Of a stretch of 64,000 nt of DNA, positions 54,800-64,000 are shown in pieces. This DNA comes from Nautilus pompilius. Its lineage: Eukaryota; Mollusca; Cephalopoda; Nautilida; Nautilidae. Position 1 is the first letter of the stretch, and each line of letters starts with the position of its first letter. The stretch lies in NCBI GenBank assembly GCA_018389105.1, contig JACATO010000043.1, positions 124,001 to 188,000 of the forward strand. Reading direction: 5' to 3'. Under the pieces are notes generated by a model, which was given only the letters and a program-made list of their open reading frames with translations, was not told where the DNA came from and made no database searches. A program made the position numbers and the translations under genes.

Positions 54800-57700
54800 C
54801 ACACAATGGAGCAGTTTATATTACATACTAGAACATAATACAACAAAGATGCCCAATTTTGGCATATGCAATATACCATAATATTCCAAAGCTAACTGTT
54901 GTATTAATGAAGCCAAGCTGAAAAACTTGTTTGTTTTAAAATCCTTTGAAAAGATCAAAAGTTGCTAGTCAAAAAAATGCAAAAACTTCCATTATAATTC
55001 AATCCATTTTATCTATGAACTCTTCCTAGACAAAGCCACTGCTAATACTACTATTTAAGGGAATTGTGCAAAGATGTTTACTTAAGTATTGGCAAATAAC
55101 AAAACCTGTATTTTCACTTTTGCTTCAAAGTAAAGATGTGAATATGGATAAAATAAAGCATTTTGGTTGAGAGCCAAAAATGAAGAAATGGCAAACAAAG
55201 AGATTAAGCAAAGCGAAATGTAATCACAGATTCTGATACGTCTTGATGACCCAGGCATTCCAGACCCTCCCAAAAATATTTCCAACCCAAAAAAAAAATT
55301 GCGCTACACATCAGAGTGACTGAATAAATGCCTGTGAGATTTACCATCTTTGCACTCCCCAAAATCTGATTGACCAAGTTGTATGTTAATCTGGATGAAA
55401 TGTTTTGCTGATGAAACAGAAGAGCAATACTCCAGTCCTTTCTAACTGAAGAGAGTTTCCATTTGCTCTTATGAGGCCTAATAATCAGCTAATTACCAAA
55501 TATCTTCCCATTATTTGATACATGAAGTTCATGGTCTGACTGAGGCACTGGTTGGTGACATCATGATCATCAATCCCACCCCTAAATGTATTCAAGAGAG
55601 CTCAGGTGTGAAGAATGAAATGGTTATGGTAGCACATTGGCAGTTTTTAGTAAATGCCAAGATATTCTGGTGATGTGTGGTTTATCATTACCTTCTTGGA
55701 TTATCCAACCAAAGAAACAATATGACACTATAAAACCTCATCTCTTCACCTGATTATAGTCAGGTTTGTGTGTGTGTGTGTGTGTGTACCAGATCAGTGC
55801 AATGGTTAATCTTTCCCACTGTAGCACTCCCCCCCACCAAATCAGTCAACACAATGAAATCAGGCAGAGAGAGGGCGCTCATTCCTACAGGCAGTAAATT
55901 ATCGACCATCAACCCTGTGAAGCATCAGATGGAATTCATAACAAAGCAGCCATGTACCCAAACTTTTCATACAGATGAACCCAGAATATGCTTTACATAA
56001 ATGCCAGATACCAACCATGACTAAGTCAAATACACATAGATAAGAAAAACTTCACTATTTTGTGTGCATTGCAACATGAACATTCATCCAATGGCCACAT
56101 ATGCAGAAAATAACATTACTGATAATGTTAGTAAAATGTAAAAGTATCACTCTTCACTGGAATCAATAATGGAAACATTGTATAACATTTTTCTTCTGGT
56201 AAATAAATATATACAACCATTTCCAACTAAATAACCTGTCAAACAAACAGAAAAAAAAAAACACAATGACTCTTTCATTTCCACATTTGGTAACCAATCA
56301 CTTGTATAATTACAAACAAAAACTAAATACAATATTTTGTAAATATATTTTTAAAATAAAATGCATGGAATAAGATTTAACTCTATTTGAAAGTATCATC
56401 CAGGCCACAAATCGTTCACTTCAATCCCTTCTATTTTTAAAAAACTTTTTTCTACAACCAAATATGGAAAATATTTTTATAGATTGACTCATCAATACTA
56501 AATTATAAAATCAACCTCATTCGATGAAGCTGATGAGTCCTTATACTATGATTTTTTATTGAATTACTGCAGCACACTCCAGCTGAACTTTCCCACTTAA
56601 CTGATATCTTAGACACATACCTAATGCAGTGAAATATTAGTGTGTTGATGATTGGAATTTTAAGATATTTACATCATGCAAAATTGTAAGAAGCTGGTGT
56701 AATTTAGACATCATTGTATATAATCAGTGAGTACTGTATATTTTTAAAATAATTTTTCAGTTCTACATTTCTCAAAATTCATCAGGACTGTTAATGAGCT
56801 GATCAGGCAAATAGCTAGTTTGTCTACAACCTGACCATACAAATAACCAAATCTTTGTAACCTCCCCTTTTTTTAAACAAAATTGTAACAAAGTAATAAA
56901 AGTATTATAAAATGACATATCTAAATCTTAAAATGCAAAAACCTTAACCAGAGAGAAATTTTTTTTTCACATGTAAAAAATTATATTTCTTGCTTTAAAT
57001 CCCAAAATCAAGTTTAACCCTGACCTAACACATTTGGGTACCCCCGTTTTCTCCCGCAGCTAAACATAGGTGGTCTAGCAGGTGCACTTCAATGAATGAA
57101 GTAGCCCTCTTTCCATGGGAGGCGGATCTGAGCACTAAACAAACCGCCTGGCCTCATAAAACCACAGCAACTGGTTATAGAAAAAGAACTGGTTTCTTCC
57201 CTATGCTGGAACCAGAAGAGATTGTTGTCATCTTGTTGTTTTACTTAATACTGCCAACATTGTCTGTATTGCATTGCTAGATAACTATTAGTACAATAAC
57301 GGGAATAGATGAATACACAAAATGCTTCCTTCACCTCCTACAAAAGGAGAAGGTATATAAAGCTCTTGGGCTGAAAGAACTCCAGTATAGGTGTTGCTAA
57401 CAGCAGTTTTACGTGTTAAAGTTTGAATGGATGTATGTGAGGTATGCCTAGATCAGTTTCACATTCAGTCATCAAAGCTATTTACCAGCAAAGTCGGACC
57501 AGTCAAACTTGTTTAGTTATGTGAATTTACAAGATTCTTTCTGCATATGGTCCATAAGAATAAAAATTAGGTAACTGAAAAAATACATTGATATGCAGTT
57601 TGAAAGAAATTACTCAAAATTTTTTGAATTAGTTAGCTGTTTGTAGGTATATTTGAAATTATTATTTATTAACTAAGCATCTAAAAAGGTAGCTCTATCA

Positions 57701-58040
57701 ACTCATTTATTAAACTAGTGAGTTTATGCAAAGTTTGTAGATGCTTTCTAGTATGACTTCCAAAAACTGAAGGAATCAGAACTTGATAATTTTCCAAGGG
57801 TCTACAACTCCTCTAGATGTGCTATCTTTTGTACTAAGTCCCATATTTCTTTATGACTACACAATAGCATTGGAAACTAACATTAATTTGCTTACAATAT
57901 AAGCTGAGCTTTTTGGTAAATCTACAAATTTCCATTAAAATTTATTCTCTCTTGCTCTTAGCTTAGAGGCTTTCACTGACTTAAATATTACTCCACTATC
58001 AAACACTGACCTAATGCTAGCAGTCCTGTTGAGAAGTCAT
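54800..58040 (-). other. DCAF5 upstream intron or flank; nothing named
   Basis: AT-rich sequence. A less AT-rich patch at about 57040-57280 contains an acceptor-like TTTTCTCCCGCAG (57048-57060) but no protein match. I do not call an exon. Confidence 0.5.
55767..55788. repeat. (TG)n microsatellite
   Basis: Short pure TG run. Confidence 0.85.
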
Positions 58041-58050
58041 CAGTCTAGAG

Positions 58051-60243
58051 CAGGGGTTGGCAACTAGAGCCATTTTTATAATTCCTTCAATAACCAATTT
58101 GAGAGCTGCAATGGATGTAGCCTCCTGGTTAAAAAAGTAAACAACAGAACAGAGATGCATATTGGTTTTTAACAACAAAAGACGATGTTTACTGATGCCA
58201 ACAAACAATTTACATATAAACATTTTAACAGTGCTTGATGCGTTTTAACTCAATCCTCCATTGCATTATGCCTTCTTAGGACATCAGCAGTCACACAAAT
58301 ACGCCTGGAAATATGTCAAATACAAATAATTACATATCAATTCTAAAAAATTATTAGTGTGATCACGAATTCATGTCAATGAAACTTTTTTTTTTTTTTT
58401 TTTTTTACATCTATAAACTAGTATTTCGGTACAATTATTTTTAAAATCTCTAAGATTCTCCAGCCAACTTATCAGTTTAGTGCAATATCTTCTGAAGAGT
58501 CTCTTTGCAAAGCTGTTCAATACATGAACTGTACAATGTTATCTTCATTTTCAAGCAGGACGTTTAAAATCTCATTTCTCATTTTCTCACTGTCAAGCTC
58601 AACATTCTGCTTTTTGAATTTTTTTCAGACTGATGGGAAATGAACTGGAGAGCATGTTTCTAGCTCTCTCACAAACAAAGTTAGTTTATGCTCGAATGAC
58701 AGTACTTCTTCTAAAAGTGAGTGTGCTCAGGTTCTCCTTCCCTGTAGCTTTCTGTTGAGATTATTTAAATGTCAACCATAAGGTGAAACTTCTACAGCCA
58801 CAGAGGATCTTCAAGCTCCGCATACTCATGGCCTTTTTGATGCAAGAACTTCTTCACTTCTTCCAGACAGGCAGCAAAACACTTCAGTACCTTTCTCCTT
58901 GATAGCCACCGTACATTATTGTGTACAAGTAGGCCACAGGATATGGACAGTTGACCTCTTAAAGAAGCTTGCAGAACTGTTGATGGTTGGCCTTTTGCCA
59001 TTATTTTGTTGACAATTTGCACAACTAGGGTCATCATTTCCATGACCTTGGGTGGAAATGTTTGGGCACAAAGTGCCTCTTGGTGGATTATACAGTGAAA
59101 TGATATCACATTCTGATCTAACATTTTCTGCAAAAGAATCACAAACCTTTTGTTTTCCCCTTTCATACTCTGCGCCCCATCAGTGACAGAGATCAAATGG
59201 CTTGTATTGATTTCTTTAGCTTTGAGACAATCAACAATTGCTGTAAAAGTATCCTCTGCCTGTATTTCACCTTTGAGCAGCAATAATTCTATAAACTCCT
59301 TTTGGGGACCCTCTGAATTCACATACCTGCAGAGGGAGGAAACCTGTGCTATGTCATCAACATTGCACAATTCATTACATGCGATTGAGTAGACCAGAGC
59401 TTAGTTTGTCCCTGATCTGCTGACTGCTGATGCCTGTGGCCATTTTTACTGCTTAGTCCCTAATGTCTTTGCAGTCAACATTGTATCTTTAATTTTCTGA
59501 ACGATTTAGTTTTTGTTTTTGAAATCCACAAACAAGTGCTCTGCTATTTTAATGAAGCACTCCTTTAAGTAATCACCATCTGCGAATGGCTGTCTGCATT
59601 TCACAATTTCTTGGGTTGCCACAAAGATAGCTGTAGTGGTGCTATGTTCTCATCTATTTTAAGATATTTTTATTCTGCTTTGCTTTGTGTTTTAGCCGCT
59701 CAATTGCCATCTTCCTCAAATCTTCAGTTGGATATTTTTCTGCAAATGAAGCAGGTTTGCATGTAAAATGCCTTTCAAGATTTGACTCTTTTCGTTGCAA
59801 ATTAAACATAACAGAGCCCAGCCGAAGTGGGTATAGATGCGAACAATCCAGTCCATTAATTTCTGAATTCTCAACTTTTATCCTCGATTTTCCTCTTTTT
59901 TTGAAGCCATCTGACCCTTCATATAATTTCAATTTAACTTTGAATTGAATGTTAGCTTTTATTACCACTGATCTTCGTCGTGCACATGATGAAACAGCTT
60001 TGTCTAAAACCAAACACTACAAAAATCACACAATGCAAGAAGCGGAAGTAGAGATGCTGGTGCAGAATGTGAAACCAGAAGAGATTGTGGAAAAAAAATT
60101 AAGAGTTCTCAACCACTCTTAAATAAAAAAAGAAAAAAAAAAGCCGATCTTCATTCTACACTTGAATGCTGCTGTTATATTTTTGAACACCAAAGAGCCA
60201 CAAGGGAGCAAGCAGTCAAAGAGCCACAGGTTGCCAACCCCTG
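58051..60243 (-). mobile_element. hAT transposon with both ends, GTF2IRD2/EPM2AIP1-like transposase relic
   Basis: Ends CAGGGGTTGGCAAC at 58051 and its complement ending at 60243. The flanks GTCTAGAG (58043-58050) and GTTTAGAC (60244-60251) match at 6 of 8 positions, the 8-bp duplication expected for hAT. The transposase lies on the minus strand in several pieces (60013-59654 and 59370-58792, then a decayed C terminus to about 58450). The element is 2193 bp. The mismatches in the duplication and the broken frame show an older insertion. Confidence 0.88.
58792..60013 (-). pseudogene. hAT transposase, broken
   Basis: N-terminal piece: RKESNLERHF and FAEKYP, the region following the BED-type finger in EPM2AIP1/GTF2IRD2-like proteins, but the expected cysteines are not visible. 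Second piece (192 codons): GPQKEFIELLLLKG, ISVTDGAQSMKGENKRFV (catalytic-region TDGA..M.G), VISFHCIIHQEALCAQ, MTLVVQIVNKI, then HNNVRWLSRRKVLKCFAACLEEVKKFL (RWLSR.KVL..F). These are the standard hAT steps. Between the pieces about 280 nt are frame-broken. Cannot make an intact protein. Confidence 0.85.
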
Positions 60244-60259
60244 GTTTAGACTGTGTTAG

Positions 60260-62690
60260 TTGTCTGAAGTCACTCAGTCCATTTATTGAAATGGTTTGAT
60301 CTAGGTTTATAAGTTTGGCTGACACCCTAGTTATTATTCTACCATAATTTAGTAAGCTAATAGGCCTCCAATAATGTAAACTTCCTTTTTTGTACAGCGA
60401 GGTAAATGTGGTGGCACGATACTAGGCAGATCCCAGCATTTAGCAGTATTCAGATTATTTAAAACTAAAAGATAAAGCATTGCCAGAAAGTTGTTGTTTC
60501 TTGGAGATTTCTTGTGATTTAACTCCATAATGGACTTGCTTTAAATTATTATTTCTTTTATGATTAGCTGGCCTTCACAGAGATCAGCTATTTTCTGCCA
60601 GCCAGAAGTATGTCCTGAACATCTATACTAACATACGACTCTGTTCGAAATGTATCACTTATTGGAGCTTTCAGACTATTCAGTTTTACTGCTGTCCTTG
60701 GTTTCTCTAATCCTCAAAAGATTTAGAAACCTTAGCAGAGTTCATATTAAACATTACAATACAAGCATTACATACAAATACTGAATAAAGAAGGATGACA
60801 AGAAAGATAGCTGCTGGCCAATAATTATTTTCAAATTCAAAGTTATTTCAGTTTCATTAAAAAATAGATGAATGAAACATGCCAAGAGATTGTGAAAAAT
60901 GAATTATTCTACAACTTGCAGTTACATTAGTCCCTCCTTCAAACAATCAGAAAAAGGATGGGTTTATTTTAAAATATATCTTAGTTGGGGGGAACCAAAA
61001 GAGAGATTTTGAGCAAGTTACAAAAATTTTAGGGCAAAGTACATTTTGGCATTTTTAAACCCATCCAGCCACTACCTTAATTCTTCTTTAGGGAGATAGA
61101 TTATTATTATTTTTTAATAAATAAATTAGAAAGTTAATTGAAAATTAAATGCTTTTAAAAAAAATCATTCCTTGTCTTACTTATATAAATAGTTTACCTC
61201 AAGAAATAATCCTTTACACCTGTTAAATAATCAAAATGATTTTACAATCTCATTCAAGATATTCAGCCTACAAACTTGTCAGTCAGGTCAACGTTAGTAG
61301 CTGCAGTGGTGGGAAGACCAATAGTACGTTGATGTTCAAATTATAAGTAAAACTTACCTAAGCAACACGCCAAACCCCTTCCAGCTTCCATAAAAGATGA
61401 TAAAAAAATACATTTCCAGCAAAACAAAATGCTTCTTTGGCAAAATGTTTGTTAATGGATGCACATTATAAAAACATTTGTAGACAGACAAATCGTTCAA
61501 TTTAAAAGAGAGAGAGAAGAACAAGTTCGCTCAACATAGATTCTGTGGTCGGCCTTTATCAAAATCTTGTTTATTTCATTTTCTAGTTTAAATATAAATT
61601 TAAATGCACACACATTCTAAAAAGTGAAATACCTACAACCATGAGTGTCCGCAAGAGGGAAAATCCCCCCACCAAAAGTTGATGTTGATAGTGTAATGAT
61701 AGCAATATATTTTACCCAGTTCACCATGCTCTGATGCATGGTGAATTATACAAGAAATGACCAATCTGATGACAGCCCCATCAAAGGACAAATGGTCAAA
61801 AGCTGGGGGAGGAAAGGGGGGGATATAGGAAAATACAATACAAGGCACTAAGCCATCTGTCTCTCTGTCTAGTTTTGAGAAACTGGCTGATAGTTTAATT
61901 AAGAAATGAAGGGTCACCAATTGGTTAGTATAACTGTTTTGATTAGTTAATTAGTGACCCTAGTACCACTTCTAATTAGTCAATCAAACTAAGTGCTAGA
62001 AGCCACTTTCAGATACTACTAGGCTATAGAATTTGGCAGAGAAATTTAATAGCCGAGTGACCCAGTCAAGTCATCTACAGTTTACATTTTATATTTGTTT
62101 TAAATATTTTGTTAATCTTCATTCTTCAAATATTGTTATATGAAAGATTTAAGCAAAACAGAAATTAGAAACATCAGAGGAGGAAGCAAGAAGTTAACGT
62201 ATATCTGGTCAAAATTCAACAATAGCAGTTAAATGTGATCAACCCAATCATCCTGATGATATTGGATTGCTTTGTTAATTTGTCTATAAAACCAACGGAC
62301 AATCTTAAATGCAATCCACTTGTAAAAAAGTGACTCGTCTCTTGAGAATTATGATTTCAAAAAGGATGAAAAAGGAGCACGGAATTTCCGTTGTGTGGCT
62401 AAATCAATATTGATAATGGCTTAGTTATTCCACACACCTAGAGAGAGCAATTTGTAAATACTGTACAATTTTCCCACAGCCAGTCCGTCATGGAACAAAT
62501 GGAGCTTTTATCACAGCACCTTTTACAAAGTATAAAGACTTTCATGAAAGTGCAAGTCATCACATTCTTACTGCTTGGCATATAAATGTACAGGATGGAT
62601 ACAACTAATATTTTGGTACATGATAAAACCAGAAATGAGCAGAGTGTCAACTGGACACTGCTTTGAAGTGGGATGTTAACAGAACCAGAA
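60260..62690. other. AT-rich interval between two hAT relics
   Basis: No gene recognised. Near 61920-61990 there is an AATTAGT-rich stretch with local inverted repeats. A GA run lies near 61508-61518. A short less AT-rich patch (61620-61860) has no protein match. Confidence 0.5.
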
Positions 62691-64000
62691 AGTATTATAT
62701 CCAATATTGTCAACCATTCTATTTTGTTGTACAAATGACATTGCTTTAAGTGGTAATGGAAACAAAACTGAAAATGTTCAAAGCCTGTTTAATTTTTGTA
62801 TTGAATCAGATGAGACACTACAAAACCATATGAAAAATGCTCCAGCTAATGCTCACTATACATCTGTCCATGTGGAAAATGAACTAATCAGTCTCTGTGA
62901 AGAAGACATCACGGAAGAAATAGTTTCTTTGGCAAACAATTCCACTGCATTTTCAACAATTACTAGTGAAAGTGCTGACACATCTGGAAAGGAGCAACTG
63001 TCACTTGATGTAAGTTTTGTCGACAGAATAACCACTGAAAATATTATCTGAGAGGAATTCCTTGGATTCGCAAGACTATATGAACTGGATGCTACTTCCA
63101 TTGATCAGTGTACAAAGTTTGGCTTGAATCTAGAAAAAATACGTGGCCAAGGATACAATGAGTACTCTACGATGGCAGGAAAGGAAAAGGGCTACAATAA
63201 AACAAAAGCTGTGTTTGTCCACTGTGCTGCTCATAAACCAAATTTGTTTGTGAACGACTTGAATTCTGTACTCAGATGTGCAATACAACTGGTACAATCA
63301 AAATTATCATACAATTTTTCCATGAGAGTCCAAAGAGAAGATATCATTTCCAAAATGTGCCACAACCTTCCATAACATGTTGGACTGCAAAACACAAAAG
63401 TACTAGAATTTTTCTGCCAACTTTGAACATATTTTTTTTTATCAGTTAGGCATAACGGCCACTACAGCTTTGGATAAAACACAAGATGCACACCAGTTAT
63501 AACCTGCTTAAAGCACAATGATGTTTATTTTTTGTCTGATTGTAATGTCTAGCTATTTAGCAATGGTAGAATCTCTAACATAAGCTCTCCGAATTTTTGA
63601 ACTTGATATCATAGAAATGTATGGTCATGTTCAGGAGTTTCATGAACACTGACAAAAGGCAGAACAATTCAACAAACATCTCGCTAAAGTTCAACATTTG
63701 TTGAAGAAGTTGAATTCTGAATATCTGTTCTCAGACAATACTGATGGCAGACATTTTGATCTGATGTTGGCAGCTCAACCATGAAGAAACATTTTCATCA
63801 AACAGAGTTTATACCACACTTGGACTCATTTCATCACTAGAGAGGTGGTTTGCTACAGAAATAAACAAAATTTCTGTCTTTTTTTGCCTTTATCCTGTAC
63901 AAATGGCACATTGAGCATGAATTCAAAAAAATGCAAAATAAATGAAGTGTATGGAATTGAAAACTTGAAAGCTGAACCTGGTTTAAAATATGGTTAAAAA
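62690..64000 (+). mobile_element. hAT-type relic, ZMYM1/52-kDa-repressor-like transposase, reaches window end
   Basis: Plus-strand pieces: NDIALSGNGNK, LFNFCIESDETLQNHMKNAP, NAHYTSVHVENELISLC, ITEEIVSLANNS, ESADTSGKEQLSL, FVDRITTENI (62731-63048), a stop, then EEFLGFARLYELDATSI, LNLEKIRGQGYNEYSTMAGK, KAVFVHCAAHKPNLFVND (63052-63270). These follow the DIA.RGH / N.L..A...A.YTS..IQNE.I / RGQGYD....M.GK / VHC.AH..NL order of the ZMYM1-like hAT transposase. The rest decays: a possible QEFHEH and KAEQFNKHLAKVQ near 63630-63700. No ends seen. Confidence 0.8.
62707..63375 (+). pseudogene. ZMYM1-like hAT transposase fragment
   Basis: Two open stretches in nearby frames (62707-63051 and 63124-63375) separated by a TGA at 63049 that interrupts an otherwise collinear match. 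The catalytic signature RGQGY....TMAGK has Asn-Glu where the first catalytic Asp is expected (family RGQGYDGA), so the site is lost. The C-terminal dimerisation region is not readable. Confidence 0.75.

Noticed and set aside
57040..57280. Possible DCAF5 5' exon or plus-strand exon with acceptor-like TTTTCTCCCGCAG
   Set aside because: Wrong strand for DCAF5 and the translation does not contain the expected first-blade motifs (GHFGCVNA.EFS / WLVSGGDD).
1..64000. CRISPR arrays, operons, bacterial promoters, rRNA genes or intact tRNA genes
   Set aside because: None seen. The window is spliced eukaryotic DNA; tRNA-like signals occur only as degenerate SINE heads.

Overview
This is a 64 kb stretch of AT-rich, intron-rich animal nuclear DNA. 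It carries two recognisable host genes in convergent orientation and many decayed transposable elements. I recognise UTP25 (DIEXF) on the + strand, positions 1 to 13354, present as the last nine coding exons. DCAF5 (WDR22) lies on the - strand, 18144 to 49614, present as the last eight coding exons. Both genes run off the window at their 5' ends. All introns have GT..AG borders and the reading phase carries across every junction, so the exon models are internally consistent.

The UTP25 protein looks only about half identical to the vertebrate protein as I remember it, and the DCAF5 tail after the WD repeats (414 residues) is clearly shorter than the vertebrate one. With the microsatellites and the mix of Tc1/mariner, pogo/Tigger, hAT, RTE-like and restriction-like-endonuclease retroelements, this suggests an invertebrate, perhaps a lophotrochozoan such as a mollusc. 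The sequence alone does not fix the species.

Layout. 1-13354: UTP25 exons, with tRNA-like SINE relics in introns and a dead KRBA2/SCAND3-type integrase at 5.8-7.2 kb. 13355-18143: the region shared by the two 3' ends. 18144-22941: the compact 3' half of DCAF5 (last WD blades and acidic tail). 22942-31943: one DCAF5 intron with four TA-flanked or probably TA-flanked DNA transposons (a mariner remnant, a near-complete fish-type Tc1, an internally deleted second Tc1-like element, a pogo/POGK relic) and a SINE. 32084-44807: a 12.7 kb intron with a dead RTE-like endonuclease, a local CpG-rich segment at about 38.25-38.65 kb, and a minus-strand retroelement relic with a CCHC/restriction-like endonuclease end. 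44845-49470: an internally deleted Tigger element that keeps an open frame, and a GVQW3/FLJ37770-type mariner relic. 49615-64000: DCAF5 5' intron or flank with three hAT-type relics.

UTP25 belongs to the small-subunit processome (ribosome assembly); DCAF5 is a substrate receptor of the CUL4-DDB1 ubiquitin ligase. Nothing in the window suggests that they work together beyond being neighbours. I found no clearly new biological system. The items most worth checking are the CpG-rich intronic island, the Tigger derivative that keeps its DNA-binding head and a PIP-box-like tail but lacks the catalytic core, and the fish-type Tc1 in what appears to be an invertebrate genome.
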